Part shown: in pieces, positions 55,949 through 64,000 of the stretch
Numbering within the stretch: position 1 is the stretch's first letter
Layout of the letters: each line of letters opens with the position of its first letter
Source: Cyanobacteria bacterium FACHB-63
GTDB lineage: Bacteria > Cyanobacteriota > Cyanobacteriia > Leptolyngbyales > Leptolyngbyaceae
NCBI GenBank assembly: GCA_014695255.1
Contig: JACJNX010000089.1
Coordinates: 1 to 64,000 of the forward strand
Reading direction: 5' to 3'
Length of the DNA: 64,000 bases
Translations under genes and position numbers: made by a program
Notes under the pieces: generated by a model
The model's input: the letters and a program-made list of their open reading frames with translations, nothing else
Told to the model about the DNA's origin: nothing
The model's database searches: none

Positions 55949-57019
55949 ATGCATATAGCTTCAAATTCCTCATCATCTGGAGCAACTTCTTCTGAGGCTG
56001 ACTCTATCACTCATTACACGGATGCTGATTATATTCGAGTGATCCGCCCCTTACTTCCAAAGGAAACATTTCAACGAAAGCCAAGTTCTGTTCTCTATTT
56101 TTTATGTTGGTTTGCTCTTGTTGTGGCTAGTATTTTTCTTGCTCGATCGATTACAAACCCAGTCTTGCTCGTCCTTGTTTCCTTGCTCTATGGCCACAGT
56201 ATAGCCGGATTATCTGTCTTCGGTCATAATTTAAGCCACGGTGCTGTCTTGCCTCAGGGACTATTGAAAGATTGCTTAGAAGTGATCTCATGGAGCTTGA
56301 ATCTTATTCCAAGAACAATGTGGATTCATGTTCATAATCAAACGCATCATCCCTATGCAGGGACATTGAAAGACCCCGATCGCCCCTGGTTAGACTTTGA
56401 GGAAACTTGGTTGCGAAAAGTTTACAGCTTGGTTTTCTACCCTCAAGGCTTCAAGCAGTTTCCTTGGCTTTTTAATCCCATTCAGATGATTCACTTTGTT
56501 AGCTATATCAGCCGCAACATCATTGGGGTTTTCTGGACAGAAAAGAGTACCTATCATTTTGTTCCCTATCAAAAGCCCTACACCCAGAAGGAACGGCTTG
56601 CAGTCCTTGGAGAACTTGGAATTATTATTGCGCTGCAAGTATTCCTCTTCGTAAGTCTGGGCTGTGATTTCAGGAAATATTGCTTTATTGGTATTTTGCC
56701 TCCGCTATTCGCGTCTTCTTTTCTCATGGTTTACATTAAAACGAACCATTTTCTGAATCCAGTTACACTAGAAAATGACTCCCTGACTGCAACAACGTCT
56801 GTTGTCGTTCATCCAATATTTAATCTGCTGCACAGCAATTTTTCTTATCACACAGAGCATCATCTATTCTCATCAATGCACTCGGATTATTATCCTCTGG
56901 TGAGCCAACTGCTGAAGCAGCATTTTCCCGAACAGTACAATCAGATCCCCATTGGAGAAGCCTGGAAACGGCTCTGCAAGCGATCGACCTTTGCCACTCT
57001 GACAAGTTCACAAAAATAA
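55949..57019 (+). CDS. Fatty acid desaturase/hydroxylase family protein
   Basis: Second membrane di-iron enzyme in the cluster, 356 aa with several transmembrane helices. His boxes: FGHNLSHGAV, HVHNQTHHPYAG and SYHTEHHLFSSMH. The HxxHH arrangement fits the desaturase/hydroxylase superfamily; the first box HNLSH is unlike DesC and closer to sphingolipid/omega-type or hydroxylase members. It probably introduces a second unsaturation or hydroxyl. Confidence 0.87.
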   Translation: MHIASNSSSSGATSSEADSITHYTDADYIRVIRPLLPKETFQRKPSSVLYFLCWFALVVASIFLARSITNPVLLVLVSLLYGHSIAGLSVFGHNLSHGAVLPQGLLKDCLEVISWSLNLIPRTMWIHVHNQTHHPYAGTLKDPDRPWLDFEETWLRKVYSLVFYPQGFKQFPWLFNPIQMIHFVSYISRNIIGVFWTEKSTYHFVPYQKPYTQKERLAVLGELGIIIALQVFLFVSLGCDFRKYCFIGILPPLFASSFLMVYIKTNHFLNPVTLENDSLTATTSVVVHPIFNLLHSNFSYHTEHHLFSSMHSDYYPLVSQLLKQHFPEQYNQIPIGEAWKRLCKRSTFATLTSSQK

Positions 57020-57063
57020 AAATTCTACTCTGCAACGCCTCTTATTCTCAGGAGAAAGTAGTT

Positions 57064-58422
57064 ATGACTCTCGATCGTGTTTGTATTATTGGTGCAGGTT
57101 CCTCTGGAATTGCTACAGCCAAAATTTTGCATCAAAAAGGAATTCCCTTCGACTGCTTTGAAAAAGGTTCGGGGGTGGGTGGCAACTGGCGTTACCTGAA
57201 TGATAACGGGATGTCTTCCGCCTATAAATCGCTTCATATTAACTCCTCGAAGCGAAATATGGAGTATTCAGACTTCCCTATGCCAGATGACTATCCCGAT
57301 TATGCGAGACACAGCCAAATCTTGGACTATTTCGAGGCTTATGTTGATCACTTTGGATTCCGTCACAAAATCACCTTTAAAACTGAGGTAGTTCGAGTTG
57401 AACCGCTCATCAACGGCACCTATAACGTTACGACCCGGAATGATGTAGGTGAACGAACCGAGTCTTATAAAGCTGTCATTGTGGCGAATGGACATCACTG
57501 GCATCCAAAATATCCTAAATTCCCTGGCGAGTTTTCTGGTACGGTGATGCACTCTCACCATTACAAAACACCAGATGGTATGGCAGATAAAAACATTCTG
57601 GTGGTCGGGATAGGAAATTCTGCTTGTGATATTGCCTGTGAAACCGCTCGAATTGCCAATCAGACTTTCCTATCAACTCGGCGCAGTGCTTATATTCTAC
57701 CGAAGTACATGCTGGGTCGCCCGCTAGACAGCTATCTGACACCCTTCTTCTTTGCAATGCCCCTATGGTTGCGCCGAATTTATGGACAAATCCTGCTCTT
57801 CCTAGCACGAGGTTCCCAGGCTGAATATGTCCCTGTTCCCAAACACCCGTTCCTCAGCGAGCATCCCACGATCACATCGGATCTATTAAACATGGTGGGC
57901 TATGGCAGAGTCAAAATGAAGCCCAATGTCAAAGAACTGGCAGGCGATCGAGTTCGGTTTGAAGATGGCACAGAAGAAGCGATCGATGTCATTGTGTACG
58001 GTACGGGCTACCAGATTTCTTTCCCCTTCTTTGACAAGAGCTTTATCAATCCAGAGAACAATCATTTGCCGCTCTACAAGCGGGTCATTCATCCCAACTA
58101 TCCCAATCTCTACTTCATCGGACTATTTCAACCGATCGGAGCAATTATGCCGATCGCAGAATGGCAGTCGAAATGGGTTGCTGACATTTTGGCAGGCGAA
58201 GTTGTATTGCCTAGTCCGGTGGAAATTAAACGGGAAATGCAGATCGAAGAAAAGCGCGTCAAGCAGCAATATGTAGACTCCCCACGCCACACGATGCAAG
58301 TAGATTGGCATCCCTACGTTAATCAGATCAAGCGAGAAATGAAACGCAAGGCTAAAAAACAGCCGCGATCGCGTGTTGTATCCCAAGCGGGTCATGAAAC
58401 TGTATCTGAGCGTCTTGTTTAG
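57064..58422 (+). CDS. Flavin-containing monooxygenase
   Basis: Class B FMO of 452 aa. FAD fold VCIIGAGSSGIATAKIL, the FMO signature FSGTVMHSHHYK (FxGxxxHxxxY), NADPH fold VVGIGNSACDIACE, and the VYGTGYQISFPFF motif of the family. It oxygenates a nucleophilic heteroatom or performs a Baeyer-Villiger type reaction. AGGAGA precedes the ATG. Co-directional within the cluster. Confidence 0.9.
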   Translation: MTLDRVCIIGAGSSGIATAKILHQKGIPFDCFEKGSGVGGNWRYLNDNGMSSAYKSLHINSSKRNMEYSDFPMPDDYPDYARHSQILDYFEAYVDHFGFRHKITFKTEVVRVEPLINGTYNVTTRNDVGERTESYKAVIVANGHHWHPKYPKFPGEFSGTVMHSHHYKTPDGMADKNILVVGIGNSACDIACETARIANQTFLSTRRSAYILPKYMLGRPLDSYLTPFFFAMPLWLRRIYGQILLFLARGSQAEYVPVPKHPFLSEHPTITSDLLNMVGYGRVKMKPNVKELAGDRVRFEDGTEEAIDVIVYGTGYQISFPFFDKSFINPENNHLPLYKRVIHPNYPNLYFIGLFQPIGAIMPIAEWQSKWVADILAGEVVLPSPVEIKREMQIEEKRVKQQYVDSPRHTMQVDWHPYVNQIKREMKRKAKKQPRSRVVSQAGHETVSERLV

Positions 58423-58450
58423 TTTTTAATTCAGGAAAAATGAGGCTCTA

Positions 58451-60055
58451 ATGAAAGTACTGCTGGTATATCCACTCTTTCCAAAAAGTTTCTGGTCGTT
58501 TGAAAAAGCCCTGGAGTTAGTGGGCAAAAAAGCTCTCATGCCCCCACTTGGGCTAATTACGGTTGCCGCCATTCTTCCCCAGAGCTGGAACTTTAAGCTA
58601 GTGGATTGTAACGTGCGTCCAGTATCCGAGGCGGAGTGGGAGTGGGCAGATCTGGTGATTGTTTCTGCCATGATTGTGCAGAAGGAGGATTTTTGCCGTC
58701 AGATTCATCTCGCAAAGCAGCGCGGGAAGTCTGTAGCAGTTGGTGGACCCTATCCCACGGCTCTTCCACAGGAAGCGAAGGCAATGGGCGCAGATTACCT
58801 AGTTCTGGATGAGGGAGAAATCACCCTTCCCATGTTTGTGGAGGCACTGCAACAGGGTGCACTTAAAGGAACATTTCGGGCAACAGAAAAGCCTGATATC
58901 ACCCAAACCCCCATTCCTCGCTTCGACCTGTTGGAGCTTTCAGCCTACGATTCGATGGCGGTTCAGTTCTCACGGGGCTGTCCCTTCCAGTGCGAATTTT
59001 GCGACATTATTGTGCTGTATGGACGTAAACCTCGCACCAAAATGCCGTCGCAACTGATCCTGGAACTGGAAGCCCTTCATAAGCTGGGCTGGCAGGGTCG
59101 CGTGTTTATGGTTGACGATAACTTTATTGGCAACAAGCGCAATGTCAAACTGCTATTGCTGGAGCTGAAAGCGTGGATGGCAGAACATGGCTATCCCTTC
59201 AAGTTCTTCACCGAAGCATCGGTCAACCTAGCAGAAGATCAAGAGCTCATGGATCTGATGGTTGACTGCAATTTCTATGCCGTGTTTCTGGGAATTGAGA
59301 CTCCCGATGAGGAAAGTCTGAATCTGACGAAAAAGCATCAAAATACTCGTAATTCGCTCTACGACTCTGTAACTGCCATTATTAAATCTGGGCTAATGGT
59401 CATGTCTGGATTCATCATCGGCTTTGATGGAGAGGAAACGGGAGCGGGCAATCGCATCGTTCAATTTGTGGAGGAAACCAGTATTCCGATCGCCTTCTTC
59501 AGTATGTTGCAGGCACTTCCCGACACCGCCCTCTGGCATCGTCTAGAAAAAGAAGAACGGTTGCGGCTGCAATCTGGCGACGTGAATCAGACTACGCTAA
59601 TGAACTTTGTTCCCACTCGCCCCATCGAGGAAATTGCTCAGGAATATATTGACTCCTTCTGGAAACTCTATGACCCTGCTAAGTTTCTCGATCGGGCATA
59701 TCGTCACTACTTGATGATGGCAGAGCCAAATCACAAATCCAGCGCACCGAAAATGCAGTGGCTAGAACTCAAGGCTTTGTTTAAGATCCTCTGGCGACAA
59801 GGTGTCGTTAGCCAAACACGCAGGCTATTCTGGAGAAACTTCTTCGGCATTATGCGTCACAAGCGTAGCCGTCTGGCAGAATTTATTGCGGTTTGTGCCC
59901 GGCTTGAACACTTTCTGGACTACCGAGAAATTGTTTGCCGTGAGATTACCCAGCAGCTAGAGGAATTTAAAGCCAACGAAGCCAGAATCGTCCAGGAGAA
60001 GAACACTGCACCCCAAATAGACGCTATGTGCCAGACTGTTGAGCTAGTTACTTAA
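58451..60055 (+). CDS. B12-binding-domain radical SAM enzyme, HpnP/DUF4070 type
   Basis: A 534-aa radical SAM enzyme. The N-terminal B12-binding-like Rossmann domain (MKVLLVYPLFPKSFWSFEKA; PLGLITVAAILP; VSAMIVQKEDF) lacks an obvious DxHxxG. The radical SAM cluster motif is RGCPFQCEFCDIIVLYGRKP (CxxxCxxC). A DUF4070 domain follows (NQTTLMNFVPTRPIEEIAQE). It is close in sequence style to the hopanoid 2-methylase HpnP and its paralogues, so C-methylation of an unactivated lipid carbon is likely. No hopanoid gene is nearby, so the substrate is probably the cluster's lipid. Confidence 0.88.
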   Translation: MKVLLVYPLFPKSFWSFEKALELVGKKALMPPLGLITVAAILPQSWNFKLVDCNVRPVSEAEWEWADLVIVSAMIVQKEDFCRQIHLAKQRGKSVAVGGPYPTALPQEAKAMGADYLVLDEGEITLPMFVEALQQGALKGTFRATEKPDITQTPIPRFDLLELSAYDSMAVQFSRGCPFQCEFCDIIVLYGRKPRTKMPSQLILELEALHKLGWQGRVFMVDDNFIGNKRNVKLLLLELKAWMAEHGYPFKFFTEASVNLAEDQELMDLMVDCNFYAVFLGIETPDEESLNLTKKHQNTRNSLYDSVTAIIKSGLMVMSGFIIGFDGEETGAGNRIVQFVEETSIPIAFFSMLQALPDTALWHRLEKEERLRLQSGDVNQTTLMNFVPTRPIEEIAQEYIDSFWKLYDPAKFLDRAYRHYLMMAEPNHKSSAPKMQWLELKALFKILWRQGVVSQTRRLFWRNFFGIMRHKRSRLAEFIAVCARLEHFLDYREIVCREITQQLEEFKANEARIVQEKNTAPQIDAMCQTVELVT

Positions 60056-60164
60056 TGCAAGACCTGCCAGAACTTTCCAGCTTTGCCTCCCAGCCCTTCA
60101 ACGTTCCACAGAATTGGAGGATTCAGGCGGCACAAAACCCTCAAGTTTGTCTCAAAAAACCACT

Positions 60165-61043
60165 ATGATTCATCAACCTTCTCATTCCGCTCGTCCTTCT
60201 GGTCGATCGTTTCAAAATCAGGTTGTGATTATCACCGGAGCCTCATCCGGCATTGGCGAAGAACTAGCTTATCAGCTTGCAACTCAGCAGGCGCGACTCG
60301 TACTGGCTTCCCCGGAAACTGAAAAGCTAGAAGCAGTCGCGTCCCGGTGTCGAGAGCAGGGAGGTGAAGCACTGATTGTTCCGACTGATGTCAGCGATCG
60401 CTATCAGTGTCAACAGTTAATTCAGCAGACGATCGCCACCTACGGACGCATTGACACTTTGATCAACAATGCGGGCATCACGATGTATTCCACTGTGGAG
60501 GAGATTGAAGATATTCATCTGCTAGAACACTTGATGCAGGTCAACTATCTGGGCAGTGCTTACTGTACCTACTACGCCTTGCCCTTTCTTAAACAAACGG
60601 ATGGACGAGTTGCCGCAGTTGCCAGTGTGGCTGCTTTGAATGGAGTTCCGACCCGCAGCGGCTATGTTGCCAGCAAACACGCCATGATGGGATTCTTTGA
60701 TTCCCTGCGAATTGAACTGATGAATTCAGGGGTGAGCATCACTGTTTTGTTTCCCGATATTGTAGCGACGGGAATTCATGCTCATGTGATTGGGTCAGAT
60801 GGTCAGCCTCACGATGTGAGCCATACCGTGAACTATCAGAAGGCAATGACAACAAAGGTTTGTGCCGCCCAGATGCTCCGAGCGATCGCCTCCCGCAAAC
60901 GGCAACTCATGATGTCCAACCGTGCTCAAGTTGGGCGATGGGTTAAGCTCCTCATTCCAGCGCTAACTGATCGGATTGCCAAACGAGCCGTTACTGCCAC
61001 CGCAGATCAGAACCAGGAAGTCAACCAACAATGTCCAGCCTAA
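60165..61043 (+). CDS. Short-chain dehydrogenase/reductase
   Basis: Classical SDR of 292 aa from ATG 60165; the frame is open to 60114. Cofactor motif VIITGASSGIGEELAYQL, LINNAGITMYSTVEE, catalytic Ser in AAVASVAALNGV and YVASKHAM (YxxxK). It reduces or oxidises a ketone or alcohol, likely on the product chain. It overlaps the GDSL gene by 13 bp. Confidence 0.9.
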   Translation: MIHQPSHSARPSGRSFQNQVVIITGASSGIGEELAYQLATQQARLVLASPETEKLEAVASRCREQGGEALIVPTDVSDRYQCQQLIQQTIATYGRIDTLINNAGITMYSTVEEIEDIHLLEHLMQVNYLGSAYCTYYALPFLKQTDGRVAAVASVAALNGVPTRSGYVASKHAMMGFFDSLRIELMNSGVSITVLFPDIVATGIHAHVIGSDGQPHDVSHTVNYQKAMTTKVCAAQMLRAIASRKRQLMMSNRAQVGRWVKLLIPALTDRIAKRAVTATADQNQEVNQQCPA

Positions 61044-61852
61044 TCAATCACTTTTATGTTTTTGGAGACAGCCTTTCGGATATGGGCAGTCTGTTTGAGA
61101 TAAACGGTAGAACCTATCCGGCAGATCCCCCCTATTTTCAGGGACGGTTTTCTAATGGTCGCGTCTGGGTGGAATATCTGGCAGAGCAGTTCGGTATTGC
61201 TCCAGAGCATATCACTAACTATGCGCGGGGTGGAGCAACCGCAAGTCGGGTCAGTCCTCTTGCTCCTAATCTGATGGTGCAGTTGCAGTCGCTTCTCCAG
61301 TCCCATGTCCAGATAAACTCATCTGCGCTGTACATCTTCTGGATTGGTGCAAATGATTATTTTCAGGGAGAAACGAATCCAGTCCTACCTGTAGAGACTT
61401 TGACCAGGGCGATCGCAGAAGTGGCAAGATTGGGAGGTAGAAGAATCCTGGTGGCAAACCTGCCGGATTTGGGACAACTTCCCGCCACACGCATTCGTGA
61501 TAATGCTGAAGCCCTCAGTGCATTGTCCAAGGCACATAATCTCAATCTGCATCGCGCTTTGGGGCAAATTCAAGAAGAATTGCCTGCCGCCCAAATTACT
61601 TTACTTGATGCCTGTGAACTTTATCAGTGCGTTATGACCAATCCCCTCCCGTTCGGCTTGACGAATACTCAGCACGCTTATCTCAGCGGTCAGTTTAATC
61701 ATCGATCGCCAGAGCAGTTTCTGTTTTGGGATGGTATTCACATCACCACTGCTGCCCACAAACTTATTGCAGAAACAGCGTTCAATATCTTGGTGCAACC
61801 AGAAGCCGAAATTGCTCAGTTGAATTCAACGGTTGTGTCGCAAATACGATGA
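61031..61852 (+). CDS. GDSL/SGNH-family hydrolase
   Basis: Lipase/esterase of 273 aa. Block I is FYVFGDSLSDMGSLF (Ser nucleophile), the oxyanion Gly/Asn blocks are GRVWVEYLAEQFG and WIGANDYFQG, and the catalytic Asp/His are in FWDGIHITTAAH. No signal peptide. It may release or transfer the chain from ACP, since no type I thioesterase is present. Overlaps the SDR gene by 13 bp, so tightly co-expressed. Confidence 0.9.
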   Translation: MSSLINHFYVFGDSLSDMGSLFEINGRTYPADPPYFQGRFSNGRVWVEYLAEQFGIAPEHITNYARGGATASRVSPLAPNLMVQLQSLLQSHVQINSSALYIFWIGANDYFQGETNPVLPVETLTRAIAEVARLGGRRILVANLPDLGQLPATRIRDNAEALSALSKAHNLNLHRALGQIQEELPAAQITLLDACELYQCVMTNPLPFGLTNTQHAYLSGQFNHRSPEQFLFWDGIHITTAAHKLIAETAFNILVQPEAEIAQLNSTVVSQIR

Positions 61853-61955
61853 ATCTTGAAGTTGTTAGCGAGATTACAGCATTAAGGTAGAAGATCGCAA
61901 AGTGGTTTTACCATCATGATCAAAAAACCGATGCGAACTCAGGCTAAAACTCGCT

Positions 61956-63428
61956 ATGATGATCCCATCCACTGTCAATGAATCTAGGTCTGCTCACAGT
62001 GATGTATTGGTTGTGGGTGGTGGTCCAGCCGGGCTTGCAACTGCACTGATGTTAGCAAAGCGGGGATGGACTCGGATTATTGTGCTAGAACAGCGTCGAT
62101 CAGCGGCGGAGTATGAACCAGATAAGTCTTTTAACTATCTGATCGATGGGCGAGGACAAAAATTAACCGACCTGCTGGGACTCACTGATGCAGTGTCACA
62201 GATCGGTGTCCCGAACACAGAGTTTCGGATCACCCGAATTCAACCGAATGGCAAACGGAAAACCTCAAAACTGCCGCTCCTCGATCCCAGGCGAAAAACA
62301 GCTTACTGGTTACCTCGCAGAGCCTTGGTTCACCTACTCTATGAAACGATCGAGCAGCAATGGAAAGATCACATTACTGTCTGCTTCAATGCTCGATGTG
62401 TCTCAATGGAGCGCGAACAAAATACCCAAAGGCTAGAGGTCTTCGTTCAGCAAGGTGATGAAATCGAGCGGTTACAGCCATTTTTCTTGATCGGCTGTGA
62501 TGGCATTCAATCGATCGTGCGTCAGACGCTCAGACAGTGGGATACAGAACGGTTTGAGATTCAGCAATTTCCTTCTCCAAGTTCCCGGTTAAGGTACAAA
62601 GTATTGAGCTTGCCGCCAAGGTTTCCGCTAGATGCCCACACTCAAGATCAGGCTGTAGCAACAATGGCTTATGCGATTCGCAGCAAGTGGCGGGAGCGAG
62701 GACGATCTCTGTCTCTGGGTTTGCTGCCACTTAAAGATGATACAGCGCCGCGCACTGCCAACATTGTGACCTACCCTGATCATCAAATCTGGGACTTAAA
62801 AACAGGTGAGCAGTTGCTTGATTTTTTAGCACAAGCCTTTCCGCAACTGCCAATTCGTCAAATTATTCCGATCGAGGAAGCCGATCGATTTGCCAAAAGC
62901 CAGGGCGGGGCGTTTCCAGTTCCGCAATTCTGCTCTGGATTGACTTATCTTCTGAAGCAGCAAGACTCGATTAGTGCTGGGGTCTTGCTGCTAGGAGATG
63001 CAATTCATTGTTTCCCACCGGATATCGGACAGGGAGTAAACTCTGCCTTAGAGGATGTGTTTGTGTTGAATGAGGTGCTGTGCCAATGTCAAGATGACTT
63101 AGCGCAGGCGCTACCGCAGTATGAAACGATTCGCGCTAACGATGTCGGCGCAGTCGTCCGCCTTGCCCAAATTGCTGCTCCTTGGCAATACAATCAGAAC
63201 CGCCTGCGAGGACGATTGTGGCTGGTTCAGTTTCTACTCCGCTTAGGGATCAGTCGGCTGTTTCCAGCGATTAGTCCTCCCGCATTCTTCCTGTTGCAAA
63301 ATCACCAACTCTCTTATGAAGAAATCTGGAACCGAGAGCAACGAGGCAGCCTAAGGCTCAAAATATTGAGTCTGATGGTAATGGGTGGATTACTGGTTGG
63401 ATCTCTCGTCGCAGGACTGCGATCGTGA
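61956..63428 (+). CDS. FAD-dependent monooxygenase (kynurenine-monooxygenase-like)
   Basis: Group A flavoprotein of 490 aa. FAD motif VLVVGGGPAGLATALMLAKR, the second FAD motif LLGDAIHCFPPDIGQGVNSA, and a C-terminal hydrophobic helix (ILSLMVMGGLLVGSLVAGL) that may tie it to a membrane, as in KMO. It begins 103 bp after the GDSL gene and closes the co-directional run. Substrate unknown. Confidence 0.87.
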   Translation: MMIPSTVNESRSAHSDVLVVGGGPAGLATALMLAKRGWTRIIVLEQRRSAAEYEPDKSFNYLIDGRGQKLTDLLGLTDAVSQIGVPNTEFRITRIQPNGKRKTSKLPLLDPRRKTAYWLPRRALVHLLYETIEQQWKDHITVCFNARCVSMEREQNTQRLEVFVQQGDEIERLQPFFLIGCDGIQSIVRQTLRQWDTERFEIQQFPSPSSRLRYKVLSLPPRFPLDAHTQDQAVATMAYAIRSKWRERGRSLSLGLLPLKDDTAPRTANIVTYPDHQIWDLKTGEQLLDFLAQAFPQLPIRQIIPIEEADRFAKSQGGAFPVPQFCSGLTYLLKQQDSISAGVLLLGDAIHCFPPDIGQGVNSALEDVFVLNEVLCQCQDDLAQALPQYETIRANDVGAVVRLAQIAAPWQYNQNRLRGRLWLVQFLLRLGISRLFPAISPPAFFLLQNHQLSYEEIWNREQRGSLRLKILSLMVMGGLLVGSLVAGLRS

Positions 63429-63469
63429 AAGATGCAGCAATGTTAACGCGATGTGCAACTAAATTTTCG

Positions 63470-63673
63470 GGCGTTGCATAGTGGGAATATGAATTGAGGG
63501 CGTTTTCCATGCAATGTCCAGAATGCCAATCGACTCACATCCGTAAGAATGGAAAGAAAAAAGGTAAACAAAATCACATTTGCGTCGAGTGTGGACGACA
63601 GTTCATTGATTGCTATGACCCCCCGCCCGGCTACTCGGAGGCAGTCAAGCGGGTTGTGTCGCAAAAATGCTAA
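63470..63673 (+). pseudogene. IS1 left-end remnant, interrupted by an IS6 derivative
   Basis: GGCGTTGCATA at 63470 matches the IS1 end seen at 24179, and the ATG at 63509 opens CPECQSTHIRKNGKKKGKQN..., nearly identical to the IS1 InsA at 24218. After about 47 codons (GYSEAVKR) the sequence switches to the IS6 left end. The frame runs on only to a stop at 63671-63673. Confidence 0.8.
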
Positions 63674-63995
63674 TCTTGGAAAGCTCAATTTCCTCTCACT
63701 TCAACCTAAATGGCTTCCCAATCCCTGTTTACATGGCGGCACTTCTGACCCGAAATCCTTGTATCGAATGTGCGGTGGTCCTGTCGCTATGCTCTGAGCT
63801 ACCGGGATTTAGAGGAGATGATGGCGGAGCGAGGAGTGGAGGTGGATCATTCCACCTTGAATCGTTGGGTGTTGAAGTACGCCCCAGAATTGGACAAACG
63901 AATTCGATAGAGACGGAATTACGGCAAAGCAAAGACCCGAACAATGTGCTAATCGCAGGATCATTTGTCGCTTTAAGATCTTTGCGACACAACCC
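63651..63995 (+). mobile_element. IS6-family deletion derivative (345 bp) nested in IS1
   Basis: GGGTTGTGTCGCAAA (63651-63665) and TTTGCGACACAACCC (63981-63995) are perfect 15-bp inverted repeats of the IS6/IS26 type (compare GGCACTGTTGCAAA of IS26). The interior keeps only the start of an IS6 transposase. It is inserted in the IS1 remnant. The right target duplicate lies at or beyond the window edge. Confidence 0.8.
63710..63910 (+). pseudogene. IS6 transposase N-terminal fragment
   Basis: MASQSLFTWRHF is followed by an in-frame TGA (63746-63748), then PEILVSNVRWSCRYALSYRD and VEVDHSTLNRWVLKYAPELD, ending at TAG 63908-63910. This is the IS6 helix-turn-helix region; the DDE catalytic part is deleted. 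Confidence 0.8.
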
Positions 63996-64000
63996 TCTAA

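Noticed and set aside
58451-60055. Hopanoid 2-methylase hpnP as a firm name
   Set aside because: The protein is similar in style, but the DUF4070 family has several paralogues and no hopanoid gene is in the window; the symbol was withheld.

Overview
The window looks like chromosomal (or large-replicon) DNA of a filamentous, Leptolyngbya-type cyanobacterium. The reasons are frequent GCGATCGC (HIP1) octamers, a CrtL-type lycopene cyclase, a carotenoid oxygenase, an SLH-OprB iron-uptake porin, a DevBCA exporter, DUF928/DUF1822/CHASE2/CHAT proteins and cyanobacterial IS families. The genus is inference. No rRNA, tRNA or cas gene was seen.

Layout. 1-1.7 kb: the end of an unrecognised gene, a broken antitoxin-like gene and an array of eight 24-bp repeats. 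1.7-7.5 kb: secreted proteins (one Het-C-like), an aldo/keto reductase, and a BTAD regulator divergent from a bacteriocin-like gene. 7.6-9.2 kb: gamma-glutamyltransferase. 9.3-17.2 kb: a minus-strand cluster of sigma factor, DUF1822, CHAT lipoprotein, short DUF1822, CHAT-CHASE2 and DUF928, which looks like one envelope/protease signalling module. 17.4-18.4 kb: an ISKra4 remnant run into a PAAR protein. 18.5-23.8 kb: two Rieske oxygenases followed by devBCA. 24-27.4 kb: an IS1 element and several broken genes (metalloprotease-LysM with an amber codon, a thioesterase fragment). 27.4-38.5 kb: saccharopine-dehydrogenase-like and peroxiredoxin-like enzymes, a macro-domain protein, two overlapping two-component genes, a desaturase, SMR and SET proteins, and a porin. 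38.6-48.7 kb: purT, crtL, secreted beta-propeller proteins, a carotenoid oxygenase and an alpha/beta hydrolase, with a possible CRISPR relic at 44.6 kb. 48.7-50.4 kb: an IS256 remnant and a duplicated noncoding block split by a MITE.

50.4-63.4 kb is the most striking region: eleven to twelve co-directional, tightly packed genes for lipid chemistry. They encode a Coq4-like protein, fatty acyl-AMP ligase, acyl desaturase, acyl carrier protein, cyclopropane-synthase-like methyltransferase, lipocalin-like protein, a second desaturase, a flavin monooxygenase, a B12-type radical SAM enzyme of the HpnP/DUF4070 type, a short-chain dehydrogenase, a GDSL hydrolase and an FAD monooxygenase. The ligase-desaturase-ACP order matches the JamABC-type loading logic for modified fatty acids. 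There is no PKS or NRPS in the window, so the likely product is a free or esterified modified fatty acid or lipid. The window ends in nested IS1 and IS6 debris.
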